A stretch of DNA of 7,050 nt from the NCBI GenBank assembly GCA_021797415.1, contig JAJZZT010000002.1:1-7050 (forward strand), given 5' to 3'. The DNA comes from Bacillota bacterium (GTDB lineage Bacteria > Bacillota > Bacilli > Alicyclobacillales > SLC66). Below are positions 1 through 6,171 of the stretch, in pieces; the first letter of the stretch is position 1, and each line of letters starts with the position of its first letter. The notes below the pieces were generated by a model that was given only the letters and a program-made list of their open reading frames with translations, had not been told where the DNA came from and did not search any database. A program made the translations under genes and the position numbers.

Positions 1-1
1 T

Positions 2-1552
2 TTGAAGGAACTGACTCATCAGTCGGGATTCCGGTTGAGCCGGGAGGAAGTGATCGCCGCTTTGCTCGCCGGCCATTCCCATCAGGAATCCTTCACTGTC
101 AGGAAGGCGTGGCATGCGTTACAAAATCGCATTTTAGCAGGGCTTATAGAAGAGTGGTCGGACACTTTGAAAGAGATCAGCCCGGAGACGCGCATGGGTT
201 TGATGGTCTCCGCGCCAGAGGTCCACGCGGTGGAAGGACGGGATTGGGGGCGGCTGATCCGCGCTCTGTCGACCGCACGCGAAGCCGCGATCCGGCCGAC
301 GCTCGGCTGTTACAGCGGACTTGATCCGCGCGATGCGATCACCGGATTGCAATTGACGCTGCGGACACGCGCCATTTGCCGCGGGAGTGGAGAGACGGTC
401 ACGATTCTGCCGGAGATTGAAAATTATCCGTATGGTCGCTGGAACAAGTCAGCACGGCTCACCCGCTTGCAAATAGGGGCCTGTGCGGGTTGCGGAATTG
501 TGGGATTGACCCTGAATCTGCACCGGTATACGGAGTCGGCGTTTGACGCGGATCAGGAGATGATGGCGGTTCTGCGGGAAATGACGGCCTGGCAGCGGAT
601 GCTGCAGCCGCTGTTCAGCTCTGGCGATGTGATGAGAGGGGTGGGGATCGGCCTTGAAAACGGCGCAAGCGCCGACGGCGGAGAATCCGCGACGATGCTG
701 TCGGATCGGGTCGTCCGGCGTCCCTTCGATCTGACACTGGCCTTGCTGGGAATCGGCGTGACCTATGAGAAGCGGGAGTCGGTGGTCGTCCTTGAAGACC
801 GGACGGTGGAAGATCTATCCCGCGAGACGCTGGAGTCTTATTTGCGCGGCGGCGTCCTGCTGGATGCGACAGCGGCTCTCACTCTTCAGAAAAAGGGGTT
901 TTCCGACTGGATCGGAGTGGAGGTCGGCGATGTTTTGAGCGCGCCGCACGAAGAGATCAATACGGACGAGGAGCTGGCGGCAACGGGGGAAAGCCTGCGG
1001 GATATGCGTTTGGACCGTCCCCTTCTCTATAAGATGCGCCCCGGAGACCGGACGCGGGCAGGGTCGGAAATCTTCGGAGCCAATCGGGAAAAGGTGGGTC
1101 CGGGGATCATCCTGCATGAAAATTCTCTTGGAGGTCGGGTCGCTGTGTTGGCGGATGATTCCCGCCGCGGCGGTCTGGCCAAAATGTCTTTCCGGAATCT
1201 GCAGCGCCAGGAGCACCTCGTGCAGGTCCTGACATGGCTTTCCCGCGGACGGTTGCCCGTTTTTTTGCGCCATGCGCCGGATGTCGTTCCGATTCGCATC
1301 GATCTCCAGCGAGGCGGATTCCTGTTATCCATGATCAATGTCGGGCTTGACTCGTTGGCGACGCTGGAGTGCCGGCTGGCAGACGTGAAGGGGTCGATTG
1401 TCGGCGTAAGACGACTGTCGGAACAGGGGTGGACCGATGTTTCCTATACTGTGCGGTCGCAGCCCGATGGATTTCTGGCGCTGACGCTGACAACGTCCGT
1501 CGCTCATATTGATGTTGCGATCTTTCATGTCTCCATAGGGGATATGAGATAA
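2..1552 (+). CDS. C-terminal part of a glycoside-hydrolase-like protein (5' end outside window)
   Basis: The reading frame is open from the first bases to a TAA at 1550-1552, giving 516 visible residues. The first codon, TTG, has no visible ribosome site and the protein starts mid-domain, so I treat it as 5'-truncated. Residues about 60-205 look like the late strands of a TIM barrel, with an acidic motif PEIENYPYGRW at 137-147 followed by an alpha/beta stretch (GLTLNLHRY, 168-175). Residues about 240-310 (ending GGVLLDATAALTLQKKGFSD, 283-302, then WIGVEVGD) resemble the flavodoxin/amidotransferase-like domain that follows the barrel in GH42-type beta-galactosidases. About 375-415 read as the end of such a domain (VAVLADD, then LVQVLTWLSRGRLP), and the last 100 residues look like a beta-sandwich. 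The enzyme family is not certain: GH42-like or an uncharacterised GH-like family. The catalytic pair cannot be assigned without the N-terminus. A beta-galactosidase follows 30 bp downstream, so a role in oligosaccharide breakdown is likely. Confidence 0.6.
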   Translation: MKELTHQSGFRLSREEVIAALLAGHSHQESFTVRKAWHALQNRILAGLIEEWSDTLKEISPETRMGLMVSAPEVHAVEGRDWGRLIRALSTAREAAIRPTLGCYSGLDPRDAITGLQLTLRTRAICRGSGETVTILPEIENYPYGRWNKSARLTRLQIGACAGCGIVGLTLNLHRYTESAFDADQEMMAVLREMTAWQRMLQPLFSSGDVMRGVGIGLENGASADGGESATMLSDRVVRRPFDLTLALLGIGVTYEKRESVVVLEDRTVEDLSRETLESYLRGGVLLDATAALTLQKKGFSDWIGVEVGDVLSAPHEEINTDEELAATGESLRDMRLDRPLLYKMRPGDRTRAGSEIFGANREKVGPGIILHENSLGGRVAVLADDSRRGGLAKMSFRNLQRQEHLVQVLTWLSRGRLPVFLRHAPDVVPIRIDLQRGGFLLSMINVGLDSLATLECRLADVKGSIVGVRRLSEQGWTDVSYTVRSQPDGFLALTLTTSVAHIDVAIFHVSIGDMR

Positions 1553-1582
1553 ACCAAATTTAGGAATTCTTAAGATAGATAG

Positions 1583-3382
1583 ATGATGATCCATATCTCC
1601 GAAATGAGGTGTGCCGGGTTGGCTTCGTTGATGGTTCAAGATGACCGGTTTCTGTTGAACGGGGAACCCTTTCGCATTCTCTCGGGTTCCATACACTACT
1701 TTAGGGTGCTCCCCGCGCTCTGGGAGGATCGTTTGCGGGCGCTGAAGGCCTGTGGGCTCAACACTGTGGAAACCTATGTTGCCTGGAATGTCCATGAACC
1801 GCGCAAAGGTCAATTCACCTTCACTGGTATGGCCGACATCGAAGCTTTTATTCAGCTTGCGCATGCTCTCGATTTGCATGTCATCATTCGGCCGGGTCCG
1901 TACATCTGCGCGGAGTGGGATTTCGGGGGTCTTCCCGCATGGTTGCTGGCTGAACAGGGCATTGGGCTCCGCTGCTACAACGAGCCGTTTCTGCGTTTCG
2001 TCGACGCTTTTTACGACGTGCTTCTGCCTAAGCTGCGCCCCTATCTCTCCACTCATGGAGGTCCCATCATTGCCATGCAGATTGAAAATGAATACGGCAG
2101 TTTTGGCAATGACAGACGATACCTTGACTATATGAAGTCCGCCCTGATCACGCGCGGGGTGGATGTGCTGCTTTTCACCTCGGACGGACCGGAAGACCAC
2201 ATGTTGCAAGGAGGCATGGTCGACGGAACGCTCGCGACGGTGAATTTTGGCTCAAACGCGGCGGCGGCGTTTGCAAAACTCAAGGAGTATCAATCCGGCC
2301 GTCCCTTGATGTGCACGGAGTTTTGGAACGGGTGGTTTGACCATTGGGGAGAATCGCATCACACGCGGGATGCGAAGGATGTGGCCCAAGAATTGCGGAA
2401 CATTTTACAGGCGGGCGCATCGGTCAATTTATACATGTTTCATGGCGGCACGAATTTTGGCTTCTTCAACGGCGCAAATCATCAAGACAAATATGCGCCC
2501 ACTGTGACGAGCTATGATTACGATGCTTTGCTTGATGAGACGGGGACACCCACCGACAAGTTCTTCGCGGTTCGCGCCGTCCTGGAAGACTATGTGGATC
2601 TGCCGGCTTTGCAAATGCCCGACCCGCCCAGACGGATGAAATACGGCGCGTTGCTTTTGGGCGAGCACGCCTCTTTGTTCAAGAATCTTGAACGCCTCTC
2701 CGTTCCCGTACAGAGAACGTGGCCCGAATCCATGGAGAAGCTCGGGCAGAGTTACGGATTCATACTGTACACCACGCGTGTGTCCGGCCCCAGGCGGTTA
2801 TCGACCTTATTTCTCGACGATCTGCACGATCGCGCGATGGCGTATCAAGACGGCGAGTACCGGGGGGGCGTTGAGCGGGGATCGCAAAACGGAGGGATCC
2901 AGTTGGAGATTCCCGCCGGAGGGTCAGAACTTATGATCCTTGTGGAGAATATGGGGCGAATCAATTATGGGCCGTTATTGCACGATGAAAAAGGGATGAT
3001 CGGGGGCGCGCGGTTGGGGGGACAGATCCTTTTCAATTGGACAATCCGCCCCCTTTCTCTCGAAGATCCGGGCAAGCTCGTGTCCTGGAGCCAAGACGGG
3101 CAGACGGACAGCGGATCTCCCTGCTTTTATCGGGGATTCCTGCACATAGAAGAAACGGGAGACACGTTTATGGATATGAGTGCATGGCAAAAAGGGGTGG
3201 TGTACGTCAATGGATTTAACATAGGAAGGTATTGGAGTGCCGGCCCTTACAGAACCCTGTATGTTCCGTCCCCGCTGCTCCGAAAAGGGCGAAATGAAAT
3301 CGTGGTGTTTGAACTTTACGGCAGCCCGAATGCCGTGATCACCTTCACGGACGAACATAAATTCGTAAATGATTCATACTAG
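1583..3382 (+). CDS. GH35 beta-galactosidase, probably cytoplasmic
   Basis: This is a retaining beta-galactosidase of family GH35, which releases terminal beta-linked galactose from oligosaccharides. The 599 residues are a normal length for bacterial members. The N-terminal TIM barrel carries the family hallmarks: LSGSIHYFR (33-41), GLNTVETYVAWNVHEP (58-73), RPGPYICAEWDFGGLPAWL (103-121), the acid/base Glu170 in QIENEYGSFG, and the probable nucleophile Glu246 in CTEFWNGWFDHWG. HGGTNFGFFNG follows at 287-297. The C-terminal part is beta-rich and ends with the typical jelly-roll sequence VYVNGFNIGRYWSAGP (near 540-555). No signal peptide is seen. The start is uncertain: ATG 1583 has only a weak AGGAA 16 nt upstream, and in-frame ATGs at 1604 and 1631 are alternatives. 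The ATG at 1631 would begin MVQDDRFLLNGEPF, where family homology begins. The TAG stop uses the first two bases of the downstream inverted-repeat element. Confidence 0.95.
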   Translation: MMIHISEMRCAGLASLMVQDDRFLLNGEPFRILSGSIHYFRVLPALWEDRLRALKACGLNTVETYVAWNVHEPRKGQFTFTGMADIEAFIQLAHALDLHVIIRPGPYICAEWDFGGLPAWLLAEQGIGLRCYNEPFLRFVDAFYDVLLPKLRPYLSTHGGPIIAMQIENEYGSFGNDRRYLDYMKSALITRGVDVLLFTSDGPEDHMLQGGMVDGTLATVNFGSNAAAAFAKLKEYQSGRPLMCTEFWNGWFDHWGESHHTRDAKDVAQELRNILQAGASVNLYMFHGGTNFGFFNGANHQDKYAPTVTSYDYDALLDETGTPTDKFFAVRAVLEDYVDLPALQMPDPPRRMKYGALLLGEHASLFKNLERLSVPVQRTWPESMEKLGQSYGFILYTTRVSGPRRLSTLFLDDLHDRAMAYQDGEYRGGVERGSQNGGIQLEIPAGGSELMILVENMGRINYGPLLHDEKGMIGGARLGGQILFNWTIRPLSLEDPGKLVSWSQDGQTDSGSPCFYRGFLHIEETGDTFMDMSAWQKGVVYVNGFNIGRYWSAGPYRTLYVPSPLLRKGRNEIVVFELYGSPNAVITFTDEHKFVNDSY

Positions 3383-3465
3383 AGGTTGTTCAAAAAGGGG
3401 CCAGAACTCTTTGGCGATGACGCGGCAATGGCCGGGGAGTTTTGACCCCTTTTTGAACAACCTCT
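3381..3465. repeat. 85-bp element with perfect 20-bp terminal inverted repeats (MITE-like or hairpin)
   Basis: The left arm 3381-3400 (AGAGGTTGTTCAAAAAGGGG) is the exact reverse complement of 3446-3465, with a 45-nt centre. A weaker internal pairing exists (AACTC 3405-3409 with GAGTT 3437-3441). The element fills the whole gap between the convergent beta-galactosidase and ribokinase genes. Its outer bases supply the last two bases of the first stop (TAG, 3380-3382) and one base of the second (TAA, complement of 3465-3467). No clear target-site duplication flanks it. Terminal repeats of this style are seen on insertion sequences and on miniature elements derived from them, so a non-autonomous mobile element is one reading. 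A bidirectional RNA hairpin that ends or stabilises both transcripts is the other. It carries no transposase. Confidence 0.8.
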
Positions 3466-4379
3466 TACAGGGTACTATTTGCAACCTCGATTTCTTCGCG
3501 AAAAGGAATGGCCTCCTGCGTTCCCTTTCGCGTGGTTGCCAATGCAGCCGCTTGTGCAGCATATCGAAGTGCATGCTCAAATGAACGTCCTTCGTCAACA
3601 AACGCGGCCAGAGCGCCTACCAACACATCTCCAGCGCCGGTATCATCCACGGTGTCGACCAGGTATGGCGGTATGGTGTATATGGCCTGCGGCGTCGCAC
3701 AAACCAAGCCCTGTTCCCCAAGTTTGAGCACAACCGCACCCGCGATGTGCTGTTGAATAAAACGGGCGCCTTCGCAAGCGTCTTCCAGAGTGGCGATCGT
3801 CTTCTTCACCAATGCGGACGCCTCATGCTGATTGGGGAGGATCACATCTGCTTTCCAAAGTGCATCGAGCCACTCCGCGGGGATTGGAGCAGGGTCTAGG
3901 TACACTCTCGCACCCCGTTCTTTTCCAATTCGAATGGCTTCTCCCACAACCCACGGGGGCACCTCTAATTGTAACAAAAGCTGGTCCTCGGATCTGAGGG
4001 TATTCGACAATCGGGTTAGTTCCTCGTCTCCGACATACTGATTGGCCCCCGGCGCCACCGTAATTCGGTTGTGTCCTTTTGCGTCGATCTCGATCCATGC
4101 CAAACCGGTCGACATCTCATCCATTGTCTGTACACCCTCTAGGTTCACGCCAGCCTTCTGAATCTTAGACAATGCCATTTTACCATAACTGTCATTGCCA
4201 ATCCGTCCAATCAGACTCACCGCCGCCCCCATGCGTCGGGCCGCCAGTGCTTGATTGGCACCTTTGCCGCCACTGGAAACAGCCAATGTGTGGGCTATGA
4301 GGGTTTCGCCTGACGCGGCGAACCGGGGGAGGGTGGCTTGAAGATCCACATTGATGCTGCCTAGAACGATAATACCCAT
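3465..4379 (-). CDS. rbsK: Ribokinase (PfkB family)
   Basis: This is an ATP-dependent kinase of 304 residues, the usual length for ribokinase, making D-ribose 5-phosphate from ribose in the cytoplasm. The N-terminal substrate signature is GSINVD (7-12), followed by SGGKGANQALAARRMGA (36-52), which lines the sugar pocket. GRIGNDSYGK (58-67) and the lid-strand region follow. DPAPIP (162-167) and LPNQHEA (181-187) are the typical central motifs. The C-terminal PfkB signature DDTGAGDVLVGALA (245-258) contains the catalytic base Asp251. Most ribokinases have DTTGAGDTF here, so T246D and the VL pair are mild departures that also occur in other PfkB sugar kinases. Specificity for ribose is therefore likely rather than proven. 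The ATG shares its A with the TGA of the upstream repressor gene, which suggests translational coupling. The stop lies at the edge of the inverted-repeat element. Confidence 0.92.
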   Translation of the reverse strand: MGIIVLGSINVDLQATLPRFAASGETLIAHTLAVSSGGKGANQALAARRMGAAVSLIGRIGNDSYGKMALSKIQKAGVNLEGVQTMDEMSTGLAWIEIDAKGHNRITVAPGANQYVGDEELTRLSNTLRSEDQLLLQLEVPPWVVGEAIRIGKERGARVYLDPAPIPAEWLDALWKADVILPNQHEASALVKKTIATLEDACEGARFIQQHIAGAVVLKLGEQGLVCATPQAIYTIPPYLVDTVDDTGAGDVLVGALAAFVDEGRSFEHALRYAAQAAALATTRKGTQEAIPFREEIEVANSTL

Positions 4380-5404
4380 CAGTCGGGAACCTCCTGCATC
4401 CGAATTGATTTCCGTTGGGATCCTCGTATGATGAGGTGGGCACCCAATATAATCCGTGACAATGGACGTTCGGGATGTTCAATCCGTTCAATCAACAAGT
4501 TTGCGGCCTTTTCTCCCAATTCACGCATTGGTCGGACGACCACGGTGAGGGGTGGGTTCACCACCGTTGCCAACGGCAAGTCATCAAACCCGATCACTGC
4601 GATAGTTTTGCCCAGGTGTGCACTGGGCGTGTCATGGATAGCCTGAAGCAATCCGAGCGTCATGAGATTGTTACAACTGAGAACGGCTGTGGGGCGCGGC
4701 GGGTTTAATGACAGCAGTCGCCGTCCTAATTCATAGCCACTCTGTTCATGAAAGTCTCCGATTTGAATCCACTCCGCCGGAACTGTCTGGCCAACCTTAT
4801 CTAATGCCGATTTGAATCCCGCAAGCCGTTCGCGGCCTGAAGTACTCGTCTGAGGGCCTGCAATAATGGCGATTTGTGTGTGGCCTTCTTGGAGCAACAA
4901 ACGCGTAGCATTAAACGCTCCTTGAAAATTGTCAATTCCCACAAAGTCCCACTGCTCAGGCTGCGCTTCGCGATCCACAAAACACAGAGGAATCGTAGAT
5001 GATGCCCATTCCTTAAGATTGGCCGACGCATCGACGGGGGTAACCAGAATGCCGTCAGCCCGGAAATGGCGCAACTTCAATAACATCTCACTCTCCACCG
5101 ATGTACTTTCATTGCTGTCGGCGAGCCATACAATATAATCCCGGCGAGCCGCCGCCTCCGATGCGCCCAGATATATCTCTGCGAAAAAAGGATTGCGAAT
5201 GTCGGGCACAAGCATTCCTATAGTGCGACTTCGCTGAGTCGCAGTTCCCCGTGCGAATGCATCCGGCACGTAGTTCAATTCTCTTATCGCCTGAAGAATT
5301 CTTTCGCGCGTTGCTGGCATGACTGGACCAGATTGATTAATTACGCGTGAAACGGTGGCGGTTGACACTTCAGCCCGTCGGGCAACATCTTTAATTGTGG
5401 CCAC
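4379..5404 (-). CDS. LacI/RbsR-type transcriptional repressor
   Basis: This is a sugar-responsive repressor of the LacI family, 341 residues from the chosen GTG start. The N-terminal helix-turn-helix is MATIKDVARRAEVSTATVSRVIN (1-23), followed by the hinge region LNYVPDAFARGTATQRSRTIG. The periplasmic-binding-protein-like effector core contains GMLVPDIRNPFFAEI, DGILVTPVD, DFVGIDN, GRERLAGF and IAVIGFDDLPLATVVNPPLT. These are all standard positions in the family. I chose GTG at 5404 because AAAGGA lies 8 nt upstream and the protein then starts MATIKDVA like its relatives. The upstream in-frame ATG at 5413 would overlap that ribosome site. The recognition helix (STATVSRVIN) resembles those of GalR and CcpA, which fits the CG-centred operators found in the divergent promoter region. 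Co-transcription with ribokinase suggests an effector of the ribose type. The name rbsR is plausible, but the sequence alone does not prove it. Confidence 0.93.
   Translation of the reverse strand: MATIKDVARRAEVSTATVSRVINQSGPVMPATRERILQAIRELNYVPDAFARGTATQRSRTIGMLVPDIRNPFFAEIYLGASEAAARRDYIVWLADSNESTSVESEMLLKLRHFRADGILVTPVDASANLKEWASSTIPLCFVDREAQPEQWDFVGIDNFQGAFNATRLLLQEGHTQIAIIAGPQTSTSGRERLAGFKSALDKVGQTVPAEWIQIGDFHEQSGYELGRRLLSLNPPRPTAVLSCNNLMTLGLLQAIHDTPSAHLGKTIAVIGFDDLPLATVVNPPLTVVVRPMRELGEKAANLLIERIEHPERPLSRIILGAHLIIRGSQRKSIRMQEVPD
4390..4395 (-). promoter_or_regulatory. Ribosome binding site of the ribokinase gene
   Basis: On the minus strand this reads AGGAGG, 10 nt before the ATG at 4379-4377. 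It lies inside the 3' end of the repressor gene and supports the overlapping TGATG arrangement. Confidence 0.8.
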
Positions 5405-5412
5405 GATACGCA

Positions 5413-5418
5413 TCCTTT
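5413..5418 (-). promoter_or_regulatory. Ribosome binding site that decides the GTG start of the repressor
   Basis: The minus strand reads AAAGGA. The AGGA core ends 8 nt before GTG (5404-5402) but touches the alternative ATG at 5413, so GTG is the better start. Confidence 0.7.
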
Positions 5419-5432
5419 ACTTATAACCGAAC

Positions 5433-5446
5433 TGTTAACGTTTACA
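5433..5446. promoter_or_regulatory. Operator 1, LacI-family/cre-type palindrome
   Basis: TGTTAACGTTTACA is a 14-bp palindrome with one mismatched pair and the central CG typical of LacI-family operators. It lies just downstream of the repressor's -10 box, over the expected transcription start, where binding would block that promoter. It also fits the core of the CcpA cre consensus, so catabolite control is an alternative or additional reading. Confidence 0.65.
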
Positions 5447-5451
5447 CTTAC

Positions 5452-5480
5452 ATCATAGAAAACTCCCCGGTGATCGTCAA
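5452..5480 (-). promoter_or_regulatory. Sigma-A type promoter of the repressor-ribokinase unit
   Basis: The minus strand shows -35 TTGACG (5480-5475), a 17-bp spacer and -10 TATGAT (5457-5452). Each box differs from consensus at one position. The predicted start, near 5445, falls inside operator 1 and leaves a leader of about 40 nt before the GTG. Confidence 0.75.
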
Positions 5481-5550
5481 CACCTCTTGCCCGATTTGGT
5501 GTTGTTTTGACCGAATCCAGTGGAAACGGAATTTCTCATTCAATATTTTG

Positions 5551-5564
5551 TGTAAACGCTTGCA
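5551..5564. promoter_or_regulatory. Operator 2, LacI-family/cre-type palindrome
   Basis: TGTAAACGCTTGCA is an imperfect palindrome with central CG, flanked by a pairing G and C (5550, 5565). It shares the TGT-AACG core with operator 1, 118 bp away centre to centre. It overlaps the -35 region of the rightward promoter candidate. The two sites could be bound together with looping, since 118 bp is about eleven helical turns. Confidence 0.65.
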
Positions 5565-5589
5565 CTTTTACGATGATTACGATTATACT
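5560..5589 (+). promoter_or_regulatory. Candidate promoter of the rbsD-sulfatase unit
   Basis: A -10 box TATACT (5584-5589) is preceded at 18 bp by TTGCAC (5560-5565), a weak -35. The operator covers this -35 box. A second candidate is TGGAAA (5521-5526), 17 bp, TATTTT (5544-5549), whose start would lie in the middle of operator 2. In either case operator 2 is placed to repress. Confidence 0.45.
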
Positions 5590-5715
5590 TGCTTCACTCG
5601 GTTCCCATTTCATTTTGCGTAGGGGGTGCTGTGACAATTCGGGGGCGATTGGCGTCAAAGTCTGCATCGTTATTAAAATACATTATTGCCATTGTTTTGG
5701 TATGGAGGCAGAAGC
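5590..5715 (+). other. Untranslated leader of rbsD, with a possible short overlapping reading frame
   Basis: The stretch between the rightward promoter and rbsD holds no clear hairpin terminator or riboswitch that I can see. It is less GC-rich near its end. A GTG at 5631, preceded by AGGGGG with a tight 4-nt spacing, opens a frame that runs to 5786, overlapping rbsD out of frame. It encodes a hydrophobic patch (LLKYIIAIVLVW). Function is unknown and translation is doubtful. Confidence 0.3.
5704..5708 (+). promoter_or_regulatory. Ribosome binding site of rbsD
   Basis: GGAGG lies 7 nt before ATG 5716. It fixes this start over the in-frame ATG at 5686, which would add ten residues without homology. 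Confidence 0.8.
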
Positions 5716-6171
5716 ATGAGGCGTCAGTCGGGGATACTCCACGGCGAACTCTTACGAGTAATTGCGGAAATGAGGCACGGCGATGAACTTGTGATTGCTG
5801 ACGCTGGACTCCCTGTTCCGCCCGGAGTTGCATACATCGATATTGCTATCGTTCCGAATCTGCCGCGATTCCTGGATGTCCTGAAAGTTGTTTTGACAGA
5901 ATTGGTAGTAGAAAAAGCGGTGATAGCATCAGAAACTTTTGAGAATACAATTTTGGCGACGGCAATTCAGTCGCAACTCTCAATGACACCCCAGATCATA
6001 ACACATAAAACATTTAAGCAACGAACGATGAGTGCCAGAGCCATTATCAGGACCGGAGAATTCACTCCTTTCGCCAATATTATTTTGGTTGGTGGAGTCA
6101 ATTTTTCAACCAGGTTCGAGGAGGAGGGCTACGATGAACGTCATCCTGATTCTTCTGGACACGGTACGTAG
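5716..6171 (+). CDS. rbsD: D-ribose pyranase with a C-terminal extension
   Basis: RbsD interconverts the pyranose and furanose forms of D-ribose in the cytoplasm so that ribokinase receives the furanose form. The 151 residues from ATG 5716 start in the family style (SGILHGELLRVIAEM, 5-19). Conserved elements are the catalytic-type His21 in RHGDE, DAGLPVPPGV (29-38), PRFLDVLKVVL, His97 before KTFKQRT, and RTGEFTPFANIIL (112-124). Two oddities stand out. The motif usually written TPYANIIL has Phe119 in place of the tyrosine that contacts the sugar. About 21 residues (STRFEEEGYDERHPDSSGHG and a final T) follow the normal end near GGVNF. The middle region is also short compared with E. coli RbsD. 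The related L-fucose mutarotase family (FucU) is a less likely alternative. The 3' end overlaps the sulfatase gene by 38 nt, which explains the origin of the tail. Confidence 0.92.
   Translation: MRRQSGILHGELLRVIAEMRHGDELVIADAGLPVPPGVAYIDIAIVPNLPRFLDVLKVVLTELVVEKAVIASETFENTILATAIQSQLSMTPQIITHKTFKQRTMSARAIIRTGEFTPFANIILVGGVNFSTRFEEEGYDERHPDSSGHGT
6118..6128 (+). promoter_or_regulatory. Ribosome binding site of the sulfatase gene, inside rbsD
   Basis: The purine run GAGGAGGAGGG contains AGGAGG (6122-6127), 6 nt before ATG 6134. It is a very strong site. In the rbsD frame the same bases encode the acidic FEEEG of the tail. Confidence 0.85.

Noticed and set aside
815..1273. 152-residue open frame on the minus strand
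   Set aside because: Antisense to the glycoside-hydrolase-like gene, with no family features.
1325..2209. 294-residue open frame on the minus strand
   Set aside because: It lies antisense to the end of the first gene and the conserved core of the GH35 gene. It has no recognisable domains and a low-complexity, shadow-like composition.
3381..3465. Classical intrinsic terminator
   Set aside because: The stem is long with a 45-nt loop, and no U-tract follows the stem on either strand. A terminating role is possible but not of the standard type.
5686..5715. Earlier ATG start for rbsD
   Set aside because: It adds ten residues without homology and lacks a ribosome site, while ATG 5716 has GGAGG at 7 nt.
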